64,000 nucleotides of DNA, from the NCBI RefSeq assembly GCF_004119445.1, contig NZ_QICI01000092.1, positions 1 to 64,000 of the forward strand, given 5' to 3'. Under the pieces are notes generated by a model. The model was not told where the DNA came from and made no database searches. It worked only from the letters and a program-made list of their open reading frames with translations. Source of the stretch: Chryseobacterium sp. CH21 (lineage in GTDB: Bacteria > Bacteroidota > Bacteroidia > Flavobacteriales > Weeksellaceae). The first letter of the stretch is position 1. Each line of letters begins with the position of its first letter. A program made the translations under genes and the position numbers. This document shows positions 55,211 to 64,000 of this stretch, in pieces.

Positions 55211-55218
55211 TATATTTG
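55211..55218 (+). promoter_or_regulatory. TAnnTTTG -7 element of the DUF72 gene
   Basis: TATATTTG, 30 bases before the ATG at 55249. It supports that start. Confidence 0.5.
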
Positions 55219-55248
55219 TGTTTATTGTTTAATACCAAAACTACAGAT

Positions 55249-56139
55249 ATGAAATTCGGACAAGTAGAGGACCCTTCAAAAATAGATTTCACATTACCTA
55301 AAGATCATCCTAAAACTAAAGAAATGCTGGCTCTCAATAAAAAAGGACTAAAAGACATTTCTATCGGATGTGCCAAATGGAATAAAACGGACCTTAAAGG
55401 ATTTTATCCTAAAGGAACTAAAGATGAACTGACCTATTATGCGACTCAATTTAATTCTATTGAACTGAATGCTACTTTCTACGGAATGCCTACTCCTGAT
55501 CAGGTAACCACCTGGAAAGAAAAGACTCCGGCAGATTTTAAATTCTTTCCAAAGATCACCAACACAGTTTCCCATTTCAGAAGACTGATTGATGTGACAG
55601 ATCCGGTCACACAGTTTGCGTCTTCAGTTATCAATTTTGATGAAAAACTGGGAATGGCTTTCCTTCAGCTTCATGATAATTTTAAGCCTAAGGATTATGA
55701 CAGACTGGAAAAGTTTGTAAAAGAATGGCCTAAAGAAGTGCCATTAGCTATAGAACTCCGAAATACGGAATGGTTTACCAATGAGGAAATTCTGAATACC
55801 ACCTGTGACCTTTTTGAAGCTCATAATATTACTAATATTATTGTAGATACCGCAGGAAGAAGGGATATGCTTCATATGCGCCTTACAACCCCCAATGCAT
55901 TTATCCGATATGTGGGTGCCAATGCAGAAAGTGACTATGAAAGACTGGATGACTGGTTGAAACACCTTACTCAATGGAAGAAGGAAGGCCTTCAGAATCT
56001 TTACTTCTTCGTGCATCAGAATATTGAAAAAGCCTCTCCTTTATTGTCTGCTTATTTCATCAAAAAAGTAAATGAGGAATGGAAAACTGATATTCATATT
56101 CCTCAAATGGCTACAGAAAGTACAGGAACACTCTTTTAA
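55249..56139 (+). CDS. DUF72 domain-containing protein
   Basis: A 296-residue TIM-barrel-like protein of the DUF72/YecE family. It has ISIGCAKWNKTDLKGFYPKGT, YYATQFNSIELNATFYGMPT, FKFFPKITNTVSHFRRL and a C-terminal LYFFVHQN. The frame is open upstream to 55111, but MKFGQVEDPSKIDFTLP at 55249 is the natural start, as shown by the promoter element. The biochemical function of the family is not established. Confidence 0.85.
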   Translation: MKFGQVEDPSKIDFTLPKDHPKTKEMLALNKKGLKDISIGCAKWNKTDLKGFYPKGTKDELTYYATQFNSIELNATFYGMPTPDQVTTWKEKTPADFKFFPKITNTVSHFRRLIDVTDPVTQFASSVINFDEKLGMAFLQLHDNFKPKDYDRLEKFVKEWPKEVPLAIELRNTEWFTNEEILNTTCDLFEAHNITNIIVDTAGRRDMLHMRLTTPNAFIRYVGANAESDYERLDDWLKHLTQWKKEGLQNLYFFVHQNIEKASPLLSAYFIKKVNEEWKTDIHIPQMATESTGTLF

Positions 56140-56267
56140 TAATATCAATTTTAAATAGAATAATTTCGATATACTTTTACAAGAGCAATTAAATCCTTTT
56201 CATCACAAAATTCGTATATTAGGGTATAATGTTTTTTGTTAATCATTATACTTTAAAAACATAAATC

Positions 56268-56498
56268 ATGGAAAAGGAAATTTGTACAATCAGTGTTGCC
56301 AATAACTGGCTTGGTGATGAATATATTTTTTATGACAACAATACCATAAAAAGAGTATATGACACCCACAGTCTGAATTCCGATAAAACGGAATGGATTG
56401 CCCCTCAAAGTATTAATAAACATACTAAGGACAAACTCATAAGAGCGTGTCCTGAAGAATGTAAAGAACAGGTCATGCAAATCCTGGATTATCCTTAA
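56268..56498 (+). CDS. Small protein of unknown function
   Basis: A 76-residue soluble protein: MEKEICTISVANNWLGDEYIFYD near the N-terminus, two Cys in RACPEECKEQV near the C-terminus. No signal peptide. I do not recognise it. It is followed by a terminator-like hairpin, which supports a real transcription unit. Confidence 0.45.
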   Translation: MEKEICTISVANNWLGDEYIFYDNNTIKRVYDTHSLNSDKTEWIAPQSINKHTKDKLIRACPEECKEQVMQILDYP

Positions 56499-56509
56499 CA
56501 AAACAAAAA

Positions 56510-56548
56510 TAGGGAATGAGCAGTAAAAGTCTCATCCCTTTTTTTATT
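56510..56548 (+). terminator. Terminator after the small protein gene
   Basis: AGGGAATGAG / CTCATCCCT hairpin (one bulge) with a T7 run. Confidence 0.65.
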
Positions 56549-57137
56549 TATTTTTTCGAAGAAGCAGTACCAGATTAAGAAACAGAAGAAGGAAATCCAG
56601 TGTTATCCAGATGCCCAGCTTAGTATTTTCATAATTATAGGCATCTACCTGTTTTTTAGCTGTCTCAGAAAGCTTCATACTTTGATTGATGTAGTTCTGA
56701 ACTTCTACAATCTGATCAATATTTTTATTGGGCACAGAATGTTGTGAAAAGTACACAAGATTTTTCTTTCCGAGATAACCTACAATCCAATATTCATCAG
56801 ACTTATCCATTTTCAGATATTCTATTCTGTAATATTCGGGACGTATTTTCCCGATATGTTTGGGCACCAGAGTAATATTTTTATCGGTTTTATTGACATT
56901 AATCAGGTAAAAATCCAGGGTCTGAGGAAGTTTATTGACAACCTGCAGTCCAACAGAATTATCTACAAATGCCACTGCACTTTTCTTGATAAACCAGTAC
57001 GTAAAAACAGAAATTGAAAAGACCAGTGTTACAATACGAAACAGTTTTGCCCACTTCGCCATACTTCCTGATGTCACTTTAAACAGGACCAAAGAAAGAA
57101 CAGAAGCAAGGAATATTATAAAAATAATGAGTGTCAT
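56544..57137 (-). CDS. Membrane protein of unknown function
   Basis: A 197-residue protein with N-terminal hydrophobic segments at about 2-22 and 34-50, a soluble loop with a long helix near 140-165, and a C-terminal TM (172-192) ending LLLRKNK. No known motif recognised. A TATCTTTG element (57144-57151, minus) lies only 6 bases upstream of the start, so the mRNA could be nearly leaderless. Confidence 0.5.
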   Translation of the reverse strand: MTLIIFIIFLASVLSLVLFKVTSGSMAKWAKLFRIVTLVFSISVFTYWFIKKSAVAFVDNSVGLQVVNKLPQTLDFYLINVNKTDKNITLVPKHIGKIRPEYYRIEYLKMDKSDEYWIVGYLGKKNLVYFSQHSVPNKNIDQIVEVQNYINQSMKLSETAKKQVDAYNYENTKLGIWITLDFLLLFLNLVLLLRKNK

Positions 57138-57143
57138 ATTTTA

Positions 57144-57151
57144 CAAAGATA
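57144..57151 (-). promoter_or_regulatory. TAnnTTTG -7 element of the membrane protein gene
   Basis: TATCTTTG on the minus strand next to the start at 57137. It is divergent from the element at 57172. Confidence 0.4.
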
Positions 57152-57171
57152 CTTCTTATCTGTATTTTATC

Positions 57172-57179
57172 TATATTTG
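57172..57179 (+). promoter_or_regulatory. TAnnTTTG -7 element of the outer-membrane protein gene
   Basis: TATATTTG, 27 bases before the ATG at 57207. Confidence 0.5.
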
Positions 57180-57206
57180 CGCCCATATTTTTAATTTTAA
57201 ATAACC

Positions 57207-58442
57207 ATGAAAAAAACATTCTCGGTATTCTTTTCATTCTGTATCGTGCTTATTTCCGCACAGATAAAATTCGAAAAAGGCTATATCATCAGCAGCAATG
57301 ATGTAAAAAAGGAAGTACTTATCAAAAACCAAGGATGGGCCAACAATCCTGAAAGTTTCGCTTACAAAGCGGATGAAGCATCAGCAGAAAGTATAGGAAA
57401 TCCCTCTACAATTAAAGAATTTGGTATCTATAATGATGTAAAGTATGTAACTTACAACGGTGATATTGATTATTCGTCTGATAATACCGGAGATCTTTCT
57501 TCCATCAAAGAACCTGAATTTAAAAAGGCTTCTGTATTCCTTAAAGAAATTGCAACAGGTAATAAAAATTTGTATTCTTACCAGGGGCGCAATGTAATCA
57601 GATATTTTTATTCTGATTCAGACTCCTCTATCAAACCATTGATTTATAAAAAATACTTTTTCAACGGAAATAACCTGCAAGTAGCTACCAATGAAGAATA
57701 TATTGATCAATTGAAGACTATATTCTCAGACGACAATACAGCCCAGGCTATTGCTTCTAAAACAAAATATACAAGCAGTGACCTAAAGAAAGTTTTCTCT
57801 AACTATAACAGCAAATTCTCCGGGGCTACTAATGAAGGAAATGTTTCTGACACGAAAAGAGATACAAAGTTTAACTTGGCTGTGAGACCAGGTCTCAATT
57901 TTTATTCACCTCTGGAAATAACAAAAACTCTTAGTAATGAAGGTGCTCCTTCAAAAACAGGTTTCAGAATTGGGGTTGAAGCAGAAATTGTATTACCTTT
58001 CAACAGAGGTAAATGGTCAGTGGTAGCTGAACCTACATTTTCTCTTTACAATAATAAGACGGCTGTAAGAACAACGAATGGAAATTTGTATAATATTAAT
58101 GTAGAGAATTACTCATTTATCAGTATTCCTCTAAGTGTAAGACACTACATGTTTATCAATGATAAATCTAAGATTTTCATCAATGCCGGTATTAATCTAC
58201 TAACCCTGAAAACAAGTTCAGCAAAGGATTTTTCTGTTGATTATGATGGATATGTATTTGACAGATTAAAACTATCTTCATCCCAGGCTTTCAAAAGCGC
58301 TTTATTTGGAATAGGATATAATTATAAAAACAAATACATTATAGAGGCAAGATATAATACAGGTATGAATCTATTTGAAGAAAAAGGAGCGGAAGCAAAC
58401 CTAAAGTATGCTTCCATTATTTTGGGATATAATATTTTCTAA
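57207..58442 (+). CDS. Outer-membrane beta-barrel protein (PorT-like)
   Basis: A 411-residue exported protein with a signal peptide (1-19, ISA-Q). An N-terminal globular part (20-210) is followed by a beta-barrel from about residue 218 with alternating strands: FNLAVRPGLNFYSPL, GFRIGVEAEIVLPFNRGKWSVVAEPTF (apart), LSVRHYMFINDKSKIFINAG, FGIGYNYKNKYIIEARYNTG and a C-terminal LGYNIF. Function unknown. The stop overlaps the convergent HD gene by 4 bases. Confidence 0.7.
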   Translation: MKKTFSVFFSFCIVLISAQIKFEKGYIISSNDVKKEVLIKNQGWANNPESFAYKADEASAESIGNPSTIKEFGIYNDVKYVTYNGDIDYSSDNTGDLSSIKEPEFKKASVFLKEIATGNKNLYSYQGRNVIRYFYSDSDSSIKPLIYKKYFFNGNNLQVATNEEYIDQLKTIFSDDNTAQAIASKTKYTSSDLKKVFSNYNSKFSGATNEGNVSDTKRDTKFNLAVRPGLNFYSPLEITKTLSNEGAPSKTGFRIGVEAEIVLPFNRGKWSVVAEPTFSLYNNKTAVRTTNGNLYNINVENYSFISIPLSVRHYMFINDKSKIFINAGINLLTLKTSSAKDFSVDYDGYVFDRLKLSSSQAFKSALFGIGYNYKNKYIIEARYNTGMNLFEEKGAEANLKYASIILGYNIF

Positions 58443-59083
58443 TCTACATTCCATTCTTTATAAAACTGGTCGAGGAAATTCAGCATATATTGGTGTCTTT
58501 CTTCGGCCATTTTTTTCCCTTTTGGGGTATTCATCATATCTTTCAGAAGCAATAACTTTTCGTAGAAATGATTAATGGTAGTTCCATCAGACTTTTTATA
58601 TTCTTCTTTTGACATTCCTAACTTGGGCTGTATATCCGGGTGATACATCAGATTATTCTTAAATCCTCCAAAGTTGAATGTTCTGGCAATTCCAATAGCT
58701 CCTATGGCATCAATACGGTCGGCATCCTGCACAATCTGAAGTTCGATGGGGGGATTTACCGGAGCCTGATCTCTGTTTTTGAAAGAAATATTTTCGATTA
58801 CAAATAAAACCTTCTGAATGGTTTCTTCAGAGACATTCTGTTCTTCAAGAAATGTTCTGGATATTTTTGGGGCGATGGTTTCATCACCATTATGAAATTT
58901 AGGATCTGCAATATCATGAAGAAGAGCAGACAGCTCTACTACTTCTTTGTCACAATCTTCTGTTTCTGCTATCTGAGCAGCCAGTTTCCAGACTCTTTCA
59001 ATATGAAACCAGTCATGCCCTGCTTCTGCTCCTTCTAATTTTTCTTTTACAAATGCTACTGTGTTGTCAATCGTACTTTTCAT
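58439..59083 (-). CDS. HD domain phosphohydrolase
   Basis: A 214-residue HD-superfamily protein. The metal-binding residues appear as AGHDWFHIERVWKLA, LSALLHDIADP (HD dyad near 52) and IVQDADRIDAIGAIGIAR. It resembles the YedJ/PF01966 group, with unknown nucleotide substrate. The start overlaps the stop of the alpha/beta hydrolase by 4 bases, so they are co-expressed. Confidence 0.88.
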   Translation of the reverse strand: MKSTIDNTVAFVKEKLEGAEAGHDWFHIERVWKLAAQIAETEDCDKEVVELSALLHDIADPKFHNGDETIAPKISRTFLEEQNVSEETIQKVLFVIENISFKNRDQAPVNPPIELQIVQDADRIDAIGAIGIARTFNFGGFKNNLMYHPDIQPKLGMSKEEYKKSDGTTINHFYEKLLLLKDMMNTPKGKKMAEERHQYMLNFLDQFYKEWNVD

Positions 59084-59923
59084 TTATCTATCAGTTCATT
59101 TAAAATAATATCCCAAAGTTTGCTGTTGTAACTTCTGAAAAAATTAATATGTCCTATTTCTTTTTTATCAGATTCTGAAACCGTCACCAGTCTGTAAGTT
59201 GGTTTTAGATTAGGATAGGTATTATTTAATAAGCTCAATACTCCTCTTTCTGTAAGCCAGATATCATCTTCAGCCCGAATTACAAATACTTTCTGCGTCA
59301 AATTTTCAGAGAAATTCTCAATTTTTCCAACAGCCTGTTGGTTGATTTCCTGTTTAAAATTAAGGTTCTCCAGTCATATGCGCAATTTTTCGGAAGACTT
59401 TCTCCCAATCCAAACCAATGTGCAGGGAAATATCCTAATAATGAAGTTGTTAATGGCTGTGCAATTCCAAAGCCTAAATAAGCTTCCACTTTTGTCATTC
59501 CTTTAAGGTTTCCAACAAAGGCATTTTGTGTTCCTACAAAAACAAATTCTTCAAACATTTCAGAATCCTGATTCATTCCCAGAATTAATGCTCCTACAGA
59601 ATGACCCAGGCAGTACTTCTTATGCTCTTTAAAATCTTTTTTGATATATTGAGTTAAAGCTTTATAATCCTTTGAACCCCATACCCTCATTGAGCCATGA
59701 AATCCTCTCATATTTTTCGGCTTGGAAAGTCCTATTCCTCTGTAATCATAAGTAATTACCGTAAAGCCTTGTTCAGCGAAATAGCTGGCAAAGGAAAAAT
59801 ACACCTGTTGTTTTACTCCTGTTGCAGAGTTGATCAGCAGTAGTTTCCCATTATCTTTTTTGGCTTAAAGAGATGGACAGCCAGAGGAATATGATCTTCT
59901 GTGGTTAATATTAGTTTTTCCAT
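59080..59923 (-). pseudogene. Alpha/beta hydrolase, two frameshifts
   Basis: Open pieces 59298-59804 and 59080-59301, plus an N-terminal stretch from ATG 59923 (MEKLILTTEDHIPLAVHLFKP). One extra base at the T6 run 59856-59861 joins the N-terminus; a second, near 59360, joins the C-terminus (..QKVFVIRAEDDIWLTERGV). The core shows the GHSVGALIL nucleophile elbow (Ser) and ITYDYRGIGLS. It matches alpha/beta hydrolases of the YheT-like size (about 280 residues). I regard the breaks as sequence errors. Confidence 0.7.
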
Positions 59924-59930
59924 AGTATAA

Positions 59931-59958
59931 AAAAGAAAAAATCCACTATAAAAGTGGA
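59931..59958 (-). terminator. Terminator of the ribokinase-family gene
   Basis: A 6-bp stem TCCACT / AGTGGA followed on the minus strand by a T-rich run. The stem is short. Confidence 0.5.
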
Positions 59959-60014
59959 CATTTTACTTATATTTTTATGTTAAGTTTCAGACTTTTGATA
60001 TGTCGTAAATAGTT

Positions 60015-60905
60015 TTAGGAAAAGAAATCTGAGATTCTTGGCAGTCCTGTCTGAGAACCCTTACCTCCGGAAACTCTCGATGAAACTTCATTTCCAAATT
60101 TCACGCATTCCTCAATAGAATTCCCATGGCAGAGTGCGATAGCAAATCCTGAAGTAAATGCATCCCCCATTCCCATTTTATAAACTTTTTCATCTTTATC
60201 ATTTCTGTAGTACTTCATCTCCATACCATCAAAATAAATGGTTGAGTTGGTGTCGTCTCTTACAAAAACTTTATTGAAATATTTCTTAAGAACTTCTTCT
60301 CGTTTTTCTTCTCCGAAAATAACATACAGTTCATTACTTTTGGCTACAATAAAATCAACCATTTCTAAAATTTCTTCGCTGACTCTCATTGCAGGAGAAG
60401 CATATAAACCTACTTTTTTTCCGTAATGTTTGGCTTTTTTAACGGTATGCTCTACGACTTCCATGGAAACCTCAAGCTGTACCAGCACAAGATCTGTAGT
60501 ATGAAAATATTTATCGGCTTCGTCTATGTGTGATTTGCTAAGGTATTTATTGGCTGCCGGTACGACAACGATAGCTGCATTTCCGTGAGACGTTGTTACA
60601 TAGGCAGTTCCTGTAGCTTCTTTGTCTGTTTCATGAACAAATCCTACATTCACGTTTTCACTTACCAGATTCCTCATGATCTGCTGTCCGAGAGGATCCA
60701 TTCCCACACATCCAATAAAATACACACTAGCTCCCAGCCTGGCAGTACCTACTGACTGATTAGCTCCTTTACCTCCAAAATAACTGTCTGACTTTACGGC
60801 CAAAACTGTTTCATTAGGCGAAGGAAGTTTTTCGGTTTCAAGAACCAAATCTATGGATGAGCTGCCTACAACAATAATACGAGGTTGTTCTGATGAGAAA
60901 TTCAT
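60015..60905 (-). CDS. PfkB-family carbohydrate kinase (ribokinase-like)
   Basis: A 296-residue kinase with IVVGSSSIDLVLETEKLPSP, YFGGKGANQSVGTARLGA and the catalytic block KMGMGDAFTSGFAIAL (catalytic Asp). The overall pattern is ribokinase, which phosphorylates ribose. The sugar specificity is not certain, because no rbs genes are near. A weak TATTTTTG element lies upstream on the minus strand (60955-60962). Confidence 0.85.
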   Translation of the reverse strand: MNFSSEQPRIIVVGSSSIDLVLETEKLPSPNETVLAVKSDSYFGGKGANQSVGTARLGASVYFIGCVGMDPLGQQIMRNLVSENVNVGFVHETDKEATGTAYVTTSHGNAAIVVVPAANKYLSKSHIDEADKYFHTTDLVLVQLEVSMEVVEHTVKKAKHYGKKVGLYASPAMRVSEEILEMVDFIVAKSNELYVIFGEEKREEVLKKYFNKVFVRDDTNSTIYFDGMEMKYYRNDKDEKVYKMGMGDAFTSGFAIALCHGNSIEECVKFGNEVSSRVSGGKGSQTGLPRISDFFS

Positions 60906-60974
60906 TGTGTCTTTGTATTAGCTTTAAAATTTATACCTGATAAAAATTGCGTTTCAAAAATAACTAATTTTAAA

Positions 60975-61610
60975 TTAACTTATTTCAATAAATTCAGTAA
61001 TTATTTTCACTGGTTGTTGATCTTTGCTGTAAGCTATATAACTGGCATAAAACCCTTCTCCATATCCGGTTTCAAAAGCAAATATAGTTCCCGGATGTTC
61101 TTTTGCAGGTTTCAGGAAGGCATATTGGTCTATCGCTCCATTTTCATCAAAGAAATAATCATGGAAAAATTCTTCGTAGATTCCCATAAAATCACCTCCT
61201 TTATTTTGGTACAACCTCTGCTCCAGATCGTTGAGACTGTTTTGGGTATCAACATCCATGAAGCATCCCATCCCACTTTCTACAGGATATCCAAAAACTT
61301 CTTCTTTCGTCAGGTCTTTTATATTCTGTCCCGCTGTAGTGCCCATTTTCCATTCTTTAATTTCAGAATTACTGAATATAATTTCGGTATAGGCTACACA
61401 ATTGCTTTCTCTTTCTTTATGCACCATTACAGAAAAATCTCCTTTAGGAAATTCTGTAGTGAAAGGAAGCATATCATTGGTGATCAATGGATCGCAGGCA
61501 ACCAGCTTACCACTGGAAAGATAAATCTTTCCTACTTCAAAACTTTCCAGTAACGGGCTTTCTACAAAGTCTTTCGAGAATAGTTTTTTTATGTTTTCTA
61601 TGTGTGTCAT
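60975..61610 (-). CDS. DUF4241 domain-containing protein
   Basis: A 211-residue protein with VGKIYLSSGKLVACDPL, the GYPVESGMGCFMDVDTQ block and FAFETGYGEGFYASYI, which are the DUF4241 landmarks. Function unknown; the family is common in bacteria and sometimes linked to polymorphic-toxin immunity. No toxin gene is adjacent. Confidence 0.8.
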   Translation of the reverse strand: MTHIENIKKLFSKDFVESPLLESFEVGKIYLSSGKLVACDPLITNDMLPFTTEFPKGDFSVMVHKERESNCVAYTEIIFSNSEIKEWKMGTTAGQNIKDLTKEEVFGYPVESGMGCFMDVDTQNSLNDLEQRLYQNKGGDFMGIYEEFFHDYFFDENGAIDQYAFLKPAKEHPGTIFAFETGYGEGFYASYIAYSKDQQPVKIITEFIEIS

Positions 61611-61631
61611 TGTATTTATTCTTTTAAACCA

Positions 61632-61669
61632 TCAGGCTGGATACAATTGTTCATGTGTATCCAGCCTGA
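61632..61669 (-). terminator. Hairpin after valS
   Basis: A 13-bp perfect inverted repeat (TCAGGCTGGATAC / GTATCCAGCCTGA) with a 12-base loop lies 29 bases past the valS stop. It has little T run, so it may be an RNA 3'-end element. Confidence 0.55.
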
Positions 61670-61697
61670 GATTTTGACAAAATTTATTGTCTATATT

Positions 61698-64000
61698 TTA
61701 CAAACTTTTCAGTTTTTCTTCAAGGATCGCAATCTTATCCAAAGCATCTTTCTGTTTTTGACGCTCAACCTCTACAACTTCAGGTTTTGCATTCGCCACA
61801 AATTTCTCATTGGAAAGCTTCTTTTCTACTGAAACTAAGAATCCTTTTAAATATTTTACTTCTTCCTCAGTTTTAGCTTTTTCTTCTCCTAAATCTAAGT
61901 TTTCACTTAAAGGAATAGAAACTTCAGTAGCTCCAACTAAGAAAGTAAAGCTTGGCTTATCTGTTTTCTGTCCGAAATGGATTTCAGAAATATTCGCCAG
62001 TTTTCTTATTACAGCTTCATTAGCAAATTCAGTGGCATTAGTATACACCTCAGCGGATTCTCTTGGAGAAATTCCTTTTGTCTGACGGTAGTTTCTAACT
62101 CCAGAAATTAATTCTGCTGCCGTTTCGAAGTTTTTAATAATCGTTTCATCAAATGCTTCTGCCTCTTTCTGCTGAGCAATCACCAAAGCCTCATCAATAC
62201 TTCTTTCTGATATAGTCTGCCATAATTCTTCTGTTAAGAAAGGCATGAACGGGTGAAGAAGCTTCATTAATTCTTCAAAGAAATAAATCGTTTTGTCATA
62301 AACTTCTTTAGAAATTCCTTCTCCATAATTCGGCTTGATGGCTTCAAGGTACCAGCCACAAAAATCATCCCAAATTAATTTATAGATCAAATGAAGGGCA
62401 TCAGAAATTCTGAATTTCTCAAACTGATCATTAATTTCAGCAATTGTTTTGTTCAATTTATTTTCAAACCATTCAATAGCCTGGTTATCGGTTGCAATAG
62501 CAGGTTTATCTTCATGATTCCACATATTGATCAGACGGAATGCATTCCAAATCTTCGTCATGAAGTTTCTTCCCTGAAGCATTAAATCTTCATCAAAAAG
62601 AAGGTCATTTCCAGCTGCAGAGCTCAATAGAATACCAACACGTACTCCATCTGCTCCGTACTTATCCATTAATTCAAGAGGATCCGGAGAGTTTCCAAGA
62701 GATTTAGACATCTTTCTTCTCTGCTTATCTCTTACAATCCCTGTAAAATAAACATTTTTGAACGGAACTTCTTTTCTGTATTCCAATCCGGCCATAATCA
62801 TTCTGGCAACCCAGAAGAAAATAATATCCGGACCTGTAACCAAATCAGATGTTGGATAGTAATAGTTGATGTCTTTATTTTCAGGATCAAGTAATCCGTC
62901 AAATACAGACATTGGCCATAACCATGATGAGAACCATGTGTCTAATGCATCATCATCCTGTCTAAGGCTTTCTACAGTCAGGTCTGAGTTTCCAGTTTTT
63001 TGTTTTGCCAGTTCTAAAGCTTCTTCTTTAGTTTCAGCAACTACAAAATCTTCATCTCCTTCTCCAAAGTAATACGCAGGAATCTGCTGTCCCCACCAAA
63101 GCTGACGGGAGATATTCCAGTCACGGATGTTTTCCATCCAGTGCTTGTAGGTATTTTTAAACTTTTCAGGATAAAACTTAACCTCATCATCCATTACTAC
63201 ATCCAAAGCGGGCTTAGCAATTTCAGACATTTTAAGGAACCATTGTACTGAAACTTTCGGTTCAATAATAGCACCTGTTCTCTCGGAAGTTCCTACTTTA
63301 TTTACATAATCTTCAGCTTTAAGCAAAAGATCTTTTTCTTCAAGTTCTTTAGCGATCTGTTTTCTTACGTCAAATCTGTTTTTTCCTGCGTAATGTAAAC
63401 CGTGCTCGTTAAGGTTTCCGTCATCATCCAGCGCATCAATCATCTTTAACTGATGTTTCTGTCCGATTTCGTAGTCATTGATATCGTGAGCAGGAGTAAT
63501 TTTCAATGCTCCGGTTCCGAACTCAATATCTACATATTCATCCTCAATGATCGGAATTACTCTGTCAACAATCGGTACGATTACATTTTTACCTTTCAGG
63601 TGAGCATATCTTTCATCATTCGGATTAATACATACGGCGGTATCCCCAAAAATAGTTTCAGGACGTGTCGTCGCTACTGAAAGAAATTCTTCTGAACCTT
63701 CAATCTTATATTTAAGGAAATATAATTTTCCGTTTTGCTCTTTAAAGATTACTTCTTCGTCAGAGATATTAGTTTTCGCTTCCGGATCCCAGTTCACCAT
63801 TCTGTAGCCTCTGTAGATCAGTCCTTTATTATAAAGGTCTACGAAACTTTTGATAACCTGCTGCGAAAGCTTATCTTCCAACGTGAAACGGGTTCTGTCC
63901 CAGTCGCAAGAACATCCCAGTTTTTTCAGCTGTTCAAGGATGGTTCCTCCATACTTATTAGTCCAGTCCCATGCGTGTGTTAAAAACTCTTCACGGGTAA
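61698..64000 (-). CDS. valS: Valine--tRNA ligase, 5' end beyond the window
   Basis: Class I aminoacyl-tRNA synthetase, read here from the window edge through about 766 of roughly 870 residues. The editing domain (VATTRPETIFGDTAVCINP), the KMSKSLGNSPDP motif and the C-terminal coiled-coil arm (EEEVKYLKGFLVSVEKKLS.., QKDALDKIAILEEKLKSL) are present. The N-terminal HIGH motif lies outside. The TTG at 63881 is not a start; the frame continues to 64000 with THAWDWTNKYGGT. Confidence 0.95.
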   Translation of the reverse strand, partial: TREEFLTHAWDWTNKYGGTILEQLKKLGCSCDWDRTRFTLEDKLSQQVIKSFVDLYNKGLIYRGYRMVNWDPEAKTNISDEEVIFKEQNGKLYFLKYKIEGSEEFLSVATTRPETIFGDTAVCINPNDERYAHLKGKNVIVPIVDRVIPIIEDEYVDIEFGTGALKITPAHDINDYEIGQKHQLKMIDALDDDGNLNEHGLHYAGKNRFDVRKQIAKELEEKDLLLKAEDYVNKVGTSERTGAIIEPKVSVQWFLKMSEIAKPALDVVMDDEVKFYPEKFKNTYKHWMENIRDWNISRQLWWGQQIPAYYFGEGDEDFVVAETKEEALELAKQKTGNSDLTVESLRQDDDALDTWFSSWLWPMSVFDGLLDPENKDINYYYPTSDLVTGPDIIFFWVARMIMAGLEYRKEVPFKNVYFTGIVRDKQRRKMSKSLGNSPDPLELMDKYGADGVRVGILLSSAAGNDLLFDEDLMLQGRNFMTKIWNAFRLINMWNHEDKPAIATDNQAIEWFENKLNKTIAEINDQFEKFRISDALHLIYKLIWDDFCGWYLEAIKPNYGEGISKEVYDKTIYFFEELMKLLHPFMPFLTEELWQTISERSIDEALVIAQQKEAEAFDETIIKNFETAAELISGVRNYRQTKGISPRESAEVYTNATEFANEAVIRKLANISEIHFGQKTDKPSFTFLVGATEVSIPLSENLDLGEEKAKTEEEVKYLKGFLVSVEKKLSNEKFVANAKPEVVEVERQKQKDALDKIAILEEKLKSL

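Noticed and set aside
61014-61553. 179-residue plus-strand ORF inside the DUF4241 gene
   Set aside because: It is antisense to a recognisable family; composition is that of a reversed frame.
1-64000. CRISPR arrays, tRNA/rRNA genes, IS elements, prophage
   Set aside because: No regular spaced repeats, cloverleaf-like sequence, transposase or phage gene was recognised.

Overview
The window looks like a chromosomal segment of a Flavobacteriia bacterium, most likely Chryseobacterium or a close relative in the Weeksellaceae. The evidence is an AT-rich sequence, promoters of the Bacteroidota type (TAnnTTTG 20-50 bases before the starts, sometimes with an upstream TTG), a PorX regulator of the type IX secretion system, and many proteins of typical flavobacterial style. 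I saw no rRNA, tRNA, CRISPR array, insertion sequence or prophage.

Layout. 1-4.5 kb (+): S41 peptidase, porX, an MliC-like lipoprotein and exonuclease III, with hairpin terminators after the last three. 4.5-8.6 kb (-): an RlpA-like protein, two exported fibre-like proteins and rimO. 8.6-40.9 kb (-): a polysaccharide locus of about 32 kb with Wza/Wzc export, Wzx flippase, two Wzy-like proteins, glycosyltransferases, two small phosphoglycosyl transferases and many nucleotide-sugar enzymes. 41-51.6 kb (-): recX, glyA, a thioredoxin-reductase-like flavoprotein, a GT39-like membrane protein, a Cys-rich protein and a MacAB-like efflux operon. 51.7-58.4 kb (mostly +): class I ribonucleotide reductase (nrdB, small ORF, nrdA), a DUF72 protein and an outer-membrane protein. 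58.4-64 kb (-): HD hydrolase, alpha/beta hydrolase, ribokinase-family kinase, DUF4241 protein and valS, which runs off the right edge.

The polysaccharide locus encodes several sugar routes. (a) fnlA, fnlB, fnlC and wbuB with wbuX, wbuY and wbuZ point to UDP-L-FucNAc, probably converted to the acetamidino form FucNAm; the order of these genes matches my memory of the E. coli O145 cluster. (b) WbpA/B/D/E-type enzymes point to UDP-2,3-diacetamido-2,3-dideoxy-glucuronic acid; an L-2-hydroxyglutarate oxidase sits among them and could recycle the 2-hydroxyglutarate released by the WbpB step. (c) A PglF-like dehydratase at one end and PglE-, PglD- and PglC-like genes at the other form a bacillosamine-type route. 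(d) A PIG-L deacetylase overlapping a formyltransferase-like gene suggests remodelling of an N-acyl group.

A major caveat is that at least eight genes carry reading-frame breaks, nearly all at A/T homopolymers and nearly all equivalent to one missing base. Affected genes are the fnlA-, wzx- and wzy-like genes, a cupin gene, a glycosyltransferase, nrdA, an alpha/beta hydrolase and a Cys-rich protein. Because nrdA is affected and the reading frames on both sides of each break are intact, I read most of these as sequence errors rather than real pseudogenes.
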